A stretch of DNA of 64,000 nucleotides from Phreatobacter sp. (GTDB lineage Bacteria > Pseudomonadota > Alphaproteobacteria > Rhizobiales > Phreatobacteraceae): assembly GCF_027532945.1 (NCBI RefSeq), contig NZ_JAPZTZ010000004.1, forward strand, positions 248,001-312,000, read 5' to 3'. Under the pieces are notes generated by a model. That model was not told the origin of the DNA, did not search any database, and was given only the letters and a program-made list of their open reading frames with translations. Each line of letters starts with the position of its first letter. Positions within the stretch are counted from its first letter, which is position 1. The translations under genes were made by a program, and so were the position numbers. Below are positions 15,637 to 23,836 of this stretch, in pieces.

Positions 15637-17672
15637 GCCTTCACCCTGAGATTGCCGATGGCATCGACGGTCGCCACCGCGCCGGGTTCGATCACCGTCG
15701 TCGCGTCGATCTGCTGCACGATGGCGGGACCCGTGATGGTCGCGCCCACCGGAAGCGCGTCGCGGGCATAGACCTTGGCCGGCCACCAGCGCCCGTCGGC
15801 ATGGACCTGCCGCTCGCCGATGACCGCGCCAGCGACATCCGCCGCCCGCGCCGAAGCGTCGAGCAGGCTCGCCAGCGGGAAGGCGCGCCTGCGGCCGATC
15901 ACCGAGGTCACGAGATTGACCAGCACGGCCCGGATCTCCGGCAGCCGCACCTGGAACCGGTGGAAATAGGCCGCCTCGAAGGCCGCCTGGATGTCCTCGC
16001 GCGTCACGTCGGGCGAGGCGAGCGGCACGCGGATGAGATGGGTCTGGCCGCGGAACTGCATGTCCGCGCCATGGATGACGACCGTCTCCTCGATTTCCGC
16101 CGCCTCGGCCGCGACCACGGCGAGGGCGCCGTCGCGCTGCGCCGTCATCAGCCGCTTCACCTCGTCCATATCGACCTGGTCGAGCGGCTTGTTGACCGTG
16201 TTCACCCGGTCCTGGCGGAGGTCCGCGACGAGGCAGCCCAGTGCATTGGTGAGGCCCGGCCGCGCCGGCACGAGCACCTCGGGAATGCCGAGCTCGCGGG
16301 CGAGCGCCACGGCATGGAGCGGCCCCGCGCCGCCGAAGGCGAAGAGAACGAAGTCGCGGGGGTCGTAGCCGCGCGACAGCGACACCATGCGGATGGCGCC
16401 GGACATATGGACATTGCCGAGGCGGATGACGGCGGCTGCCGCCTCCTCGATGCTCATGCCGAGGGGCTTCGCCAGGTCGCGCTCGAAGATGGCGCGGATG
16501 TCGGCGAGCGAGACCTTGGCCTGCACCGCCGTCAGCCGGTCGGGATCGAGCCGGCCGAGCACGAGATTGGCGTCGGTGATGGTCGGGCGCGTGCCGCCGC
16601 GGCCATAGCAGATCGGCCCCGGCTCCGAGCCGGCCGAATGGGGTCCGACTTGCAACATACCGGCCGCGTTCACCGAGGCGATGGAGCCGCCGCCGGCGCC
16701 GACCGTGCGCACATCCACCATGGGCAGGTGGATCGGCAGGCCATAGTCGATGGTCAGCTCCGCCGAGACTTCGGGAATGCCGCCATGGATCAGCGCCACG
16801 TCGGTGGAGGTGCCACCCATGTCATAGGTGATGGCATTGGTCAGGCCCGACTGGGCGAGCGTCGCCGCCGCCGCCATGACGCCGGAGGCAGGACCCGACA
16901 TCACCGTCTTCGCCGCCTCGCGGGCGACGACATTCGCCGGCACCGTGCCGCCATTGCCATTCATGACGAGGAGGTCGCGGCCAAAGCCCTTGGCCGAGAG
17001 GTCGCCCTGCAGCCGCTGCACATAGCGGTCGAGGATCGGCTGCACCGCGGCATTCACGCTCGCCGTCGTGCCGCGCTCGTACTCGCGATACTCGGACAGC
17101 AGCGCATGGCCGAGCGTCACATAGGCGTTGGGCCAGACGCTCCGGACGATCTCGCCGGCCCGCAGCTCATGGGCCGGGTTGGAATAGGAATGCAGGAAGT
17201 GGACGACGATGGCCTCGCAGCCCGCCGCCGCCAGCGCCTCCGCCTCGCGCTTCACCGCCGCCTCATCGAGCGGGGTGACCACCTCGCCCTGTGCGTTCAT
17301 GCGCTCGGCGACCTCGCGGCGGAACGGTCGCTCGATCAGCGGCTCGAAAGTGCCGGTCATGCCGTAGGCGCGCGGCCGGGTGCGCCGGCCGAGCTCGAGG
17401 ATGTCGCGGAAGCCTTCGGTGGTGATGAGGCCCACCTTGGCGACCTTGCGCTCCAGCACCGCATTGGTGGTGGCCGTGGTGCCATGGATGATGAGGTCGA
17501 GATCGGCAGGGCTGACGCCGGCCGCCTCGATCGCCTTCACCACGCCCACCGCCTGGTTGGCGATGCTCGTTGGCACCTTGGCGAGCCTGACGGTGACGCT
17601 TCCTCCGTCCTGCTCGGTCAGGAGCAGGTCGGTGAAGGTGCCTCCCACGTCGATGCCGGCAACACGCCTCAC
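15633..17672 (-). CDS. hyuA: Hydantoinase A/oxoprolinase family protein
   Basis: A 679-residue ATPase subunit. The N-terminal phosphate-binding motif VAGIDVGGTFTDLLL (residues 4-18), the IIHGTTATTNAVLERK segment and the central YDMGGTSTDVALI are the ASKHA-fold signatures of HyuA/oxoprolinase. It phosphorylates the substrate to drive ring hydrolysis by HyuB. The start is a GTG at 17672 with GGAGA 6 bp upstream. A 62 bp gap from livF contains a TTCGTnnACGAA operator, so hyuA may begin a second, separately regulated transcript within the cluster. Confidence 0.9.
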   Translation of the reverse strand: MRRVAGIDVGGTFTDLLLTEQDGGSVTVRLAKVPTSIANQAVGVVKAIEAAGVSPADLDLIIHGTTATTNAVLERKVAKVGLITTEGFRDILELGRRTRPRAYGMTGTFEPLIERPFRREVAERMNAQGEVVTPLDEAAVKREAEALAAAGCEAIVVHFLHSYSNPAHELRAGEIVRSVWPNAYVTLGHALLSEYREYERGTTASVNAAVQPILDRYVQRLQGDLSAKGFGRDLLVMNGNGGTVPANVVAREAAKTVMSGPASGVMAAAATLAQSGLTNAITYDMGGTSTDVALIHGGIPEVSAELTIDYGLPIHLPMVDVRTVGAGGGSIASVNAAGMLQVGPHSAGSEPGPICYGRGGTRPTITDANLVLGRLDPDRLTAVQAKVSLADIRAIFERDLAKPLGMSIEEAAAAVIRLGNVHMSGAIRMVSLSRGYDPRDFVLFAFGGAGPLHAVALARELGIPEVLVPARPGLTNALGCLVADLRQDRVNTVNKPLDQVDMDEVKRLMTAQRDGALAVVAAEAAEIEETVVIHGADMQFRGQTHLIRVPLASPDVTREDIQAAFEAAYFHRFQVRLPEIRAVLVNLVTSVIGRRRAFPLASLLDASARAADVAGAVIGERQVHADGRWWPAKVYARDALPVGATITGPAIVQQIDATTVIEPGAVATVDAIGNLRVKA

Positions 17673-17688
17673 ATCATTCTCCGTTTCA

Positions 17689-17700
17689 TTCGTCTACGAA
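17689..17700 (-). promoter_or_regulatory. TTCGTnnACGAA operator ahead of hyuA
   Basis: A perfect palindrome TTCGT-CT-ACGAA lies 17 bp upstream of the hyuA GTG, in the livF-hyuA gap. Read on the coding strand its surround CCGTTCGTAGACGAATGA matches the sites at 22613 and 41086. It is probably bound by the operon's MarR protein. Confidence 0.65.
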
Positions 17701-17734
17701 CGGTGCGGGCGCGGCGAGGCACCCGCAGCCGTGA

Positions 17735-18463
17735 TCACACGCTCAAATAGGCCTCGCGGACCTCGTCATTGTCCTCGAGGTCCTCGGTCGTCCCCTCGTA
17801 GCGGATGGCGCCTTTCTCGATGACATAGGCGCGGTCCGACACGGCGGAGGCGAAATAGAGGTTCTGCTCCGACAGCAGCACGGCGATGCCCTGGGCCTTC
17901 ATGGCGAGGACCGCATCGGCCATCTGCTCGACGATGACCGGCGCGAGGCCCTCGGAGGGCTCGTCGAGCAGCACCGCGTGCGGGTTGCCCATGAGCGTGC
18001 GGGCGATCGTCAGCATCTGCTGCTCGCCGCCCGACATCGCCGAGGCGCGCCGCCCCTTCATCTCCGCGAGATTGGGGAAGATGGCGAAGAGCCGGTCGAG
18101 CGACCAGGGCTCCTTGCCCGGCGCCCCGGCGGCCGCCTTCCGCCCGACCTCCAGATTCTCATAGACCGTCAGGTCGGTGAAGATGCGCCGCTCCTCCGGC
18201 ACATAGCCGAGGCCGAGCCGGGAGATGCGGAAGGGCTGCCAGCCCGTGACGTTCTGGCCCTCGAAGGTGACCGTGCCGCCATTGGCCGGGACGAGGCCCA
18301 TGATGGCCTTGAGGGTGGTCGACTTGCCCGCGCCGTTGCGGCCCATCAGTGCCACGACCTCGCCGGCGCGCAGCGTCACGTCGACGCCGAACAGCACCTG
18401 CGCATGGCCATAGGCGGCGGCGAGGCCGCGGGTTTCGAGGATGGTGGTGGAGGGCGCCGACAT
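17735..18463 (-). CDS. livF: ABC transporter ATPase, branched-chain amino acid type
   Basis: A 242-residue nucleotide-binding subunit with Walker A GRNGAGKST (about residues 40-48), signature MSGGEQQMLTIARTLM (about 143-158) and Walker B HAVLLDEPSEGL. The short C-terminus is typical of LivF rather than LivG. Its ATG overlaps the livG stop as TGATG. Together with LivG, LivHM and the Tat-exported binding protein it forms a complete HAAT-family importer; members often carry aromatic acids, amides or heterocycles rather than leucine. Confidence 0.92.
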   Translation of the reverse strand: MSAPSTTILETRGLAAAYGHAQVLFGVDVTLRAGEVVALMGRNGAGKSTTLKAIMGLVPANGGTVTFEGQNVTGWQPFRISRLGLGYVPEERRIFTDLTVYENLEVGRKAAAGAPGKEPWSLDRLFAIFPNLAEMKGRRASAMSGGEQQMLTIARTLMGNPHAVLLDEPSEGLAPVIVEQMADAVLAMKAQGIAVLLSEQNLYFASAVSDRAYVIEKGAIRYEGTTEDLEDNDEVREAYLSV

Positions 18464-19254
18464 CAGTGCGCTCCCACGGCCTGGCGGCGGGCCTTGAGCG
18501 CGGCCTGCGCCCCGGCCTCGCCAAGATAGACCTGCTTCACGCGCTGGTTGGAGCGAACATCGTCGGGCGTGCCGGCGGCGATGATCTCGCCGCGCACCAG
18601 CACGAGGATGCGGTCGGCGTGGCCGAAGACCGAGTCCATGTCGTGTTCGGTGAAGAGAACGCCGATGCCATGGGCGCGGGCGATGTCCGAGGTCAGCTGC
18701 ATCAGTGCGGTGCGCTCCTTCGGCGCCATGCCGGCGGTCGGCTCGTCCATCAGCAGCAGCTTCGGCTCGGAGGCGAGCGCGATGGCGAGTTCGACCCGCT
18801 TCACATCGCCATAGGCGAGCTCGTTGACAGGCCGGTCCGCCATCTCTGCCATGCCCACACGGGCGAGGAAGGCGAGCGCCGCCTCGCGGTGCAGGTGCGT
18901 CGCCGCCGAGGTCACGGCGCGCGTCTGGTGATGGTGCGAGATCAGCGCCATCTGCACGTTCTCGACGACGCTCATCGACACGAAGGTCTGGGCGATCTGG
19001 AAGGTGCGCCCCACCCCAAGGCGCCAGACCTCGCGCGGCGGCTTGCCAGTGATGTCGACGCCCGCCAGCACGATGCTGCCGGCATCGGGTTTCAGCTGTC
19101 CGCCGACCATGTTGAAGGTCGTCGACTTGCCGGCACCATTGGGGCCGATGATGGCGAGCATCTCGCCGGCATCAAGGCTGAAGGTGACGTTCTTGCCGGC
19201 GGTGACGCCGCCGAAGCGCTTCTCGAGGCCGGAGACGGAAAGGAGCGGCGCCAT
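18463..19254 (-). CDS. livG: ABC transporter ATPase, branched-chain amino acid type
   Basis: A 263-residue ATPase with Walker A GPNGAGKST and Walker B KLLLMDEPTAGM. The start is the ATG at 19254, which overlaps the permease stop as TGATG; upstream frame extensions are out-of-frame readings of the permease gene. The signature loop reads LAYGDVKRVELAIAL, where LivG proteins usually have a YGxQRR-like sequence, a conservative variant in an otherwise intact enzyme. It energises the fused LivHM permease encoded directly upstream. Confidence 0.92.
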   Translation of the reverse strand: MAPLLSVSGLEKRFGGVTAGKNVTFSLDAGEMLAIIGPNGAGKSTTFNMVGGQLKPDAGSIVLAGVDITGKPPREVWRLGVGRTFQIAQTFVSMSVVENVQMALISHHHQTRAVTSAATHLHREAALAFLARVGMAEMADRPVNELAYGDVKRVELAIALASEPKLLLMDEPTAGMAPKERTALMQLTSDIARAHGIGVLFTEHDMDSVFGHADRILVLVRGEIIAAGTPDDVRSNQRVKQVYLGEAGAQAALKARRQAVGAH

Positions 19255-21155
19255 CACGCAGCCTCCCCGGCGGGCTTGGGCTGGGGCGCAGGTCCGCGAC
19301 CCATGCGCTCGCGCAGCGAGTCGATGGCGCCGACGATGCCTTTCGGGAAGATCAGCACGATGGCGATGATCGAGACGCCGAGGAAGAAGCGCCAGAAGTC
19401 GGTGAGCGGCATGAAGAAGTCCTTCACCGAGTGGAAGACTGCGGTGCCGACCAGCGGGCCCATCACCGTCTGGATGCCGCCGGTGAGGATCATCATCAGG
19501 AAGTCGATGGACATGCTGATGGAGATCATCGTCGGGTCGATCGAGCCCTTGGAGAAGGAGTAGAGCGCGCCGGCAAGGCCCGCCGCCGCGCCCGCCACGA
19601 TGAAGGCGAGCCAGCGATGGGTCTTCACGTCGATGCCGATGGCATCGGCACGGGTTGCGCTGTCGCGCGCGGCGCGCAGCGTGTAGCCGAAGGGCGTGTA
19701 GAACAGGTGCCGGAGCGCGAGGATGGTCGTCAGCGACAGGGCCGCGACCACGTAGAAATAGACCTCGCGGGAGGCGGCCCAGCGCGACGGCCAGACGCCC
19801 ACGACGCCATTGTCGCCGCCCGTCACCTCCACCCACTGGAAGCAGATCGCATAGGTGATCTGGGCGAAGGCCAGCGTCAGCATGGCGAGGTAGATGCCGG
19901 ACAGGCGCACGATGAAATAGCCGAACAGCGCTGCGGCAAGGCCGCCGGCGACGGGTGCGACGACCAGCGCCAGCTCCATCGGCGCCTTGAGCGGACCGGT
20001 GACCAAGAGGCCCGCCGCATAGGCACCGACGCCGAAATAGGCAGCATGGCCGAAGGAGACGATGCCGCCATTGCCGATGAGCAGGTTGAGCGAGAAGGCG
20101 GCGAGCGCGAAGACCATGATCTCGATGCCGACCTTCACCTTGTAGGTGTCGCCGAAGACCGGGACGAGCAGCAGGGCGGCGGCGAGGCCGATCCAGACCA
20201 GCGCCTCCGTGCGGGTGAAGGCCTTGAGGTTGAGAATGCCCTCGGGAAGGACGGCGCGGCCCGAGGCGACCTCCGGCTTGCCGAGCAGGCCCCAGGGCTT
20301 GACCACCAGCACCACCGCCATCAGCAGGAAGACGAGGACGAGGGTGATCTTCGGGAAGATGAGGATGCCGAAGGCCTCGAGCATCTTGATGATCAGCGCC
20401 GCGATGAAGGCACCTGGCACCGAGCCCATGCCGCCGATGACGGTGACGACGAAGGCCTCGGTGATGATGGAAAGATCCATGCCGGTATTGGCCGGCAGGC
20501 GCGGGATCTGCAGCGCCCCGCCGAGCCCGGCGAGGAAGGCGCCGAGGAACAGCGTGCCGGTGAACAGCATGGCCTGGTTGACGCCGAGCGCGCCGACCAT
20601 CTCGCGGTCCTGCGTGGCGGCGCGGATCAGCACGCCGAAGCGCGTCTTGTGCATGATGAGGAGCAGCAGGCCGAGCACCGCCGGGCCGACGAAGATGAGG
20701 AACATCTCATAGGCCGGAAAGCGCTGGCCGAGGATCTCGATGCCATGCCGCATGCCGGGCGCGCGCGGGCCGGTAATGTCCACCGGGCCCCAGATCTTCA
20801 GCACCACGTCCTGGACGATCAGCACCACGCCGAATGTCGCCAGCAGCTGGAACAGCTCCGGCACCTTGTAGATGCGGCGCAGCAGGACAAGCTCCATGAT
20901 CACGCCGAGGATGCCGACGACCATGGCCGAGGCGATGACGCCGACGAAGAAGAGCGTCGGCGAGCGGTCGAACTGCAGCAGCCAGGGGACGATGGTCACC
21001 GCCATATAGGCGCCGAGCATGTAGAACGAGCCGTGGGCGAAGTTCACGATGCGGGTGACCCCGAAGACGATCGTCAGGCCCGATGCGATGACGAACAGCG
21101 CCGAGGCGCTGGCCAATCCCGACAGGGCCTGGATGACGACGAAGGAGAGATCCAT
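19254..21155 (-). CDS. Fused LivH-LivM branched-chain type ABC permease
   Basis: A 633-residue membrane protein in which both permease halves are on one chain. Residues about 1-290 are LivH-like (GLTIVFGVTRIVNFAHGSFYMLGAY near the start, QIPRLPANTGMDLSIITEAFVVTVIGG later); residues about 320-610 are LivM-like (FSLNLLIGNGGIVSFGHAAYFGVGAYA, then the GFTLRAARDSATRADAIGID-type loop). Usually these are two genes. I chose the ATG at 21155; a TTG 21 bp upstream is less likely. The hairpin-rich 145 bp gap after the binding-protein gene may lower permease expression relative to the binding protein. Confidence 0.88.
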   Translation of the reverse strand: MDLSFVVIQALSGLASASALFVIASGLTIVFGVTRIVNFAHGSFYMLGAYMAVTIVPWLLQFDRSPTLFFVGVIASAMVVGILGVIMELVLLRRIYKVPELFQLLATFGVVLIVQDVVLKIWGPVDITGPRAPGMRHGIEILGQRFPAYEMFLIFVGPAVLGLLLLIMHKTRFGVLIRAATQDREMVGALGVNQAMLFTGTLFLGAFLAGLGGALQIPRLPANTGMDLSIITEAFVVTVIGGMGSVPGAFIAALIIKMLEAFGILIFPKITLVLVFLLMAVVLVVKPWGLLGKPEVASGRAVLPEGILNLKAFTRTEALVWIGLAAALLLVPVFGDTYKVKVGIEIMVFALAAFSLNLLIGNGGIVSFGHAAYFGVGAYAAGLLVTGPLKAPMELALVVAPVAGGLAAALFGYFIVRLSGIYLAMLTLAFAQITYAICFQWVEVTGGDNGVVGVWPSRWAASREVYFYVVAALSLTTILALRHLFYTPFGYTLRAARDSATRADAIGIDVKTHRWLAFIVAGAAAGLAGALYSFSKGSIDPTMISISMSIDFLMMILTGGIQTVMGPLVGTAVFHSVKDFFMPLTDFWRFFLGVSIIAIVLIFPKGIVGAIDSLRERMGRGPAPQPKPAGEAA

Positions 21156-21224
21156 CGGGGGCGGCTCGCGGCGCAAGCGTTCAGAGCGGGGTCGCGACGA
21201 AGGTCGCGGCCCGGTGTCCTTGGT

Positions 21225-21263
21225 CCCTCTCCCCTTGCGGGAGAGGGTGCCCGCGGCTGCGGG
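21225..21263. repeat. Dispersed double-hairpin intergenic element (family A)
   Basis: Between the binding-protein and permease genes lies a hairpin with 9 bp arms (CCCTCTCCC at 21225-21233 with GGGAGAGGG at 21239-21247), followed by a second one (CCCGC/GCGGG, 21250-21263) and GGGTGAGGGG. Related copies occur at 31496-31545 and, inverted, at 31620-31650. Such elements are widespread in Hyphomicrobiales intergenic DNA. Confidence 0.7.
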
Positions 21264-21300
21264 CGGGTGAGGGGCTTCGGGGGCGCTGGCCCCCGCCGGA

Positions 21301-22527
21301 TCAGATCTTGCGCGCGGCGCGGACCTCGGCCTCGGGGAACATGACGTCGGCGCCGTCCACGTAGCGGAAGTTCTTCATGGTCGGCAGCTTGCCCTGCAGC
21401 GTCGTCTCGCCGACCCAGGCGCCGAGCGTCGACTGCTGGTCGACGGCGCGCATGGTGACGGGGCCGCAGATCGTCTGCGTGGTGAGGCCCTTGAAGGCCT
21501 CCATCATCGCGGGCGTCTCGGTGGACTTCGCCTTGTTGAACATGTCGCGGATCATGAAGGGCACGACATAGCCCAGCACCGAGCCGAGGCGCGGCGTGTC
21601 GTTGAACTTCGCCTTGTAGGCGGTGACGAAGGCGGGGTGGCCGTGGGTCGTGACCTGCTCCGGCGGATAGCCGGTGACGATCCAGCCATCCGGCGTCTCG
21701 TCGCCGAGCGGCAGCAGATATTCCGGCTCGCCGGTGAGCAGGCTCACCACGGTGCGGCGCTCGAACAGGCCGCGGGTGTTGCCCTCGCGGACGAAGGCGG
21801 TGAGGTCGGCACCGAAGAGCACGTTGAAGATGCCGTCCGGGCGGCTCTGGGCGAGCGCGCCGACGGTGGCGCCGGCATCGACGCGGCCAAGCGCCGGGAA
21901 CTGCTCGGCGACGACCTCGAAGCCCGGCACCGCCGCACCCATCAGGCGCTTGAAGGCAGCGACCGCCGACTGGCCGTACTCGTAGTTCGGGGCCACGACG
22001 GCCCAGCGCTTCACGCCCTTGTCCTTGGCGGCATCGACCAGCATCTTGGTCTGCATGTAGGTGCCGGGGCGGACGCGGAACGTGTAGGGGTTGCCGCTGC
22101 CCATGGTGAGCGCGTCGGTGAGCGGCTCGGTGGCGAGATAGAGCACCTTCTTCTGGTTGGCGAAGTCGGCGAGCGCCAGGCCCACATTCGACAGGAAGGC
22201 GCCGGCGATGAAGGTGACGTTCTCGCGGGTGACGAGCTCCTCGGCGACGCGCACCGCGTCACCCGGCGTCGAGCCGTCGTCACGGTAGATGATCTCCAGC
22301 GGCCGGCCGCCGAGACCGGCAAGGCCGCCGGCGGCATTGATCTGCTCGACGGCGAGCTGCATGCCATTGCGGTAGGGAACGGCGAAGGCCGCCATGCGGC
22401 TGTAGGAATTCAGCTCGCCGATCCGCACCGGAGCGCCCTGCGCGGGCGCGGTGCGGGACGACAGGGCGATACCGGTGGCGGCGAGGCCGCCCACCATGGT
22501 CCGACGCGACAGATCAAGCTTCGGCAT
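21301..22527 (-). CDS. ABC transporter substrate-binding protein, Tat-exported
   Basis: A 408-residue periplasmic binding protein of the Leu/Ile/Val (ANF receptor-like) family. The N-terminus has a twin-arginine signal (LSRRTMVGG then a hydrophobic stretch ending in an APAQG cleavage zone, about residue 29). The mature part starts with PVRIGELNSYSRMAAFAVPYRNGMQLAVEQINAAGGLAG, typical of type I binding proteins. The ATG at 22527 is preceded by GGGGAGA; longer upstream frames are non-coding. It is the first gene of the catabolic cluster and defines the imported ligand, which cannot be read from sequence. Confidence 0.9.
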   Translation of the reverse strand: MPKLDLSRRTMVGGLAATGIALSSRTAPAQGAPVRIGELNSYSRMAAFAVPYRNGMQLAVEQINAAGGLAGLGGRPLEIIYRDDGSTPGDAVRVAEELVTRENVTFIAGAFLSNVGLALADFANQKKVLYLATEPLTDALTMGSGNPYTFRVRPGTYMQTKMLVDAAKDKGVKRWAVVAPNYEYGQSAVAAFKRLMGAAVPGFEVVAEQFPALGRVDAGATVGALAQSRPDGIFNVLFGADLTAFVREGNTRGLFERRTVVSLLTGEPEYLLPLGDETPDGWIVTGYPPEQVTTHGHPAFVTAYKAKFNDTPRLGSVLGYVVPFMIRDMFNKAKSTETPAMMEAFKGLTTQTICGPVTMRAVDQQSTLGAWVGETTLQGKLPTMKNFRYVDGADVMFPEAEVRAARKI

Positions 22528-22608
22528 GACAAATCTCCCCTGGATGCGGATGGCGGGGGCCATCCATTCCACCTCCGGCCGATCTTCCAGTTTTTTGTTT
22601 TGCGGAAG

Positions 22609-22651
22609 ATCATTCGTGGACGAACGATACCGCGTCCCCAAGGGCTGGCAA
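22609..22651 (-). promoter_or_regulatory. Promoter-operator of the ABC/N-heterocycle cluster
   Basis: On the minus strand a -35 TTGCCA (22646-22651) and a -10 TATCGT (22624-22629) are 16 bp apart. The -10 merges into the palindrome TTCGT-CC-ACGAA, occupying 22613-22624, whose arms extend to GAT/ATC at 22609-22628. The layout is the same as in the fpr promoter at 41059. A bound repressor would block RNA polymerase directly. Confidence 0.7.
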
Positions 22652-22737
22652 GAGGCTTTTTTGGAATTCATGCAGAGAGCGCCCCACGCCGGTGTCGCAG
22701 GCGTGGGGGTGGAAGATTATTTCGATATCGCAGTGAC

Positions 22738-23745
22738 TTACGAGAAAGTCGGACGCAGGCCGCCGACGGTGATCCCATTCCAGTTCTTCATCACAGGGGT
22801 GACGAAGCGCTGGAATTTGGCAGTTTCTGCCTCGTCCATGGGCACGAGCCTGGCGATGAGCGTCGCCATCATCACCTCGCTGGCGCGGGAGGCGCCGTCG
22901 AGGCATTTCAAGGCGACGCCGAGGCCCTGGCCGGGCAGCGCCGCGCAGAACACGCCCTCGGCGCCGGTCTTGACGAAGACCCGCTCGCCGAAGAGGCCCA
23001 TGACATCGGTGCAGAAGCGCCCCGAACCCGCGACCATGAAGGGCTCGGCGGCGCAGGCCGCCCGCAGCCTTGCGAAGGCCTTGGCCCGCTCGGGCCCGAC
23101 GCCCTCGCCCGTCGCGAGTTTCGCAAAGCCGTGGGCGAGTTTCTGCAACGGCACGGCGAAGGTCGGGATGGAGCAGCCATCGATGCCGAAGGCCGTGTCG
23201 CGGTCGAGCCGATGGCCGGTGACCTCGCCCACCGCTTCGGCGACGAAGCGCTGCACCTTGTGGTCGATGCCGACATAGCCGGTCGGGTCGATGCCCTCCT
23301 GGCAGGCGAAGCAGACGAAGCCGGAATGCTTGCCCGAGCAATTGTTATGGAGCGCCGAGGGCTTCCCACCGGAGCGGGCGAGACCGTGCGTCGCCGCCGC
23401 GCCCGAGGGCCAGTGCGCGCCGCATTCGAGGCTTCCCTCCGTGAGGCCGGCCTTGGCCAGCATGGCGGCGGCGGTCTCGGCATGGCGCGGCTCGCCGGAA
23501 TGGGAGGAGCAGGCGAGCGCGAGTTCCGCGTTGCCGAAGCCGAAGCGGTCGGCGGCCCCGCTCTCCACCAGCGGCAGCGCCTGCAGCGCCTTGATGGCCG
23601 AGCGCGGATAGATTGCCTGCGCGATGTCGCCGACCGAGAAGACGACGCGTCCGGCCGCGTCGCAGACCACCGCCGCGCCGCGATGGACGCATTCGACGCT
23701 GTCGCCGCGCAGCACTTCGACGAGGATTGGATCGCTGAGGGACAT
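22738..23745 (-). CDS. L-asparaginase, rhizobial (ReAV-like) type
   Basis: A 335-residue enzyme of the asparaginase family first described in Rhizobium etli, unrelated to the E. coli enzymes. Key residues are all visible: the SxxK pair Ser49/Lys52 in RSAIKALQ, serines 80/81 in ACSSHSGEPRH, and the metal-site set Cys136 and Lys139 in NNCSGKHSG plus Cys191 in GIDGCSIPTF. It should hydrolyse L-asparagine to aspartate and ammonia in the cytoplasm. It lies upstream of the catabolic cluster in the same direction, but the operator and promoter at 22609-22651 separate the two units. Confidence 0.9.
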   Translation of the reverse strand: MSLSDPILVEVLRGDSVECVHRGAAVVCDAAGRVVFSVGDIAQAIYPRSAIKALQALPLVESGAADRFGFGNAELALACSSHSGEPRHAETAAAMLAKAGLTEGSLECGAHWPSGAAATHGLARSGGKPSALHNNCSGKHSGFVCFACQEGIDPTGYVGIDHKVQRFVAEAVGEVTGHRLDRDTAFGIDGCSIPTFAVPLQKLAHGFAKLATGEGVGPERAKAFARLRAACAAEPFMVAGSGRFCTDVMGLFGERVFVKTGAEGVFCAALPGQGLGVALKCLDGASRASEVMMATLIARLVPMDEAETAKFQRFVTPVMKNWNGITVGGLRPTFS

Positions 23746-23836
23746 GGCACGGCTCGGTGTGAGATGCGGGGCGGCATTCCTAGCAGGCCGGCGAGGCTTC
23801 GCCAGCCCCTTCAGCCTGCCCCCGCCTTGCGTCGTC

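Noticed and set aside
15637..15786. N-terminal extension of hyuB
   Set aside because: Arg/Asp-rich out-of-frame reading of hyuA; the ATG at 15636 gives the expected HyuB start.
22738..23745. Including the asparaginase gene in the N-heterocycle operon
   Set aside because: It is upstream in the same direction, but a promoter with operator lies between it and the binding-protein gene, so it is a separate unit.
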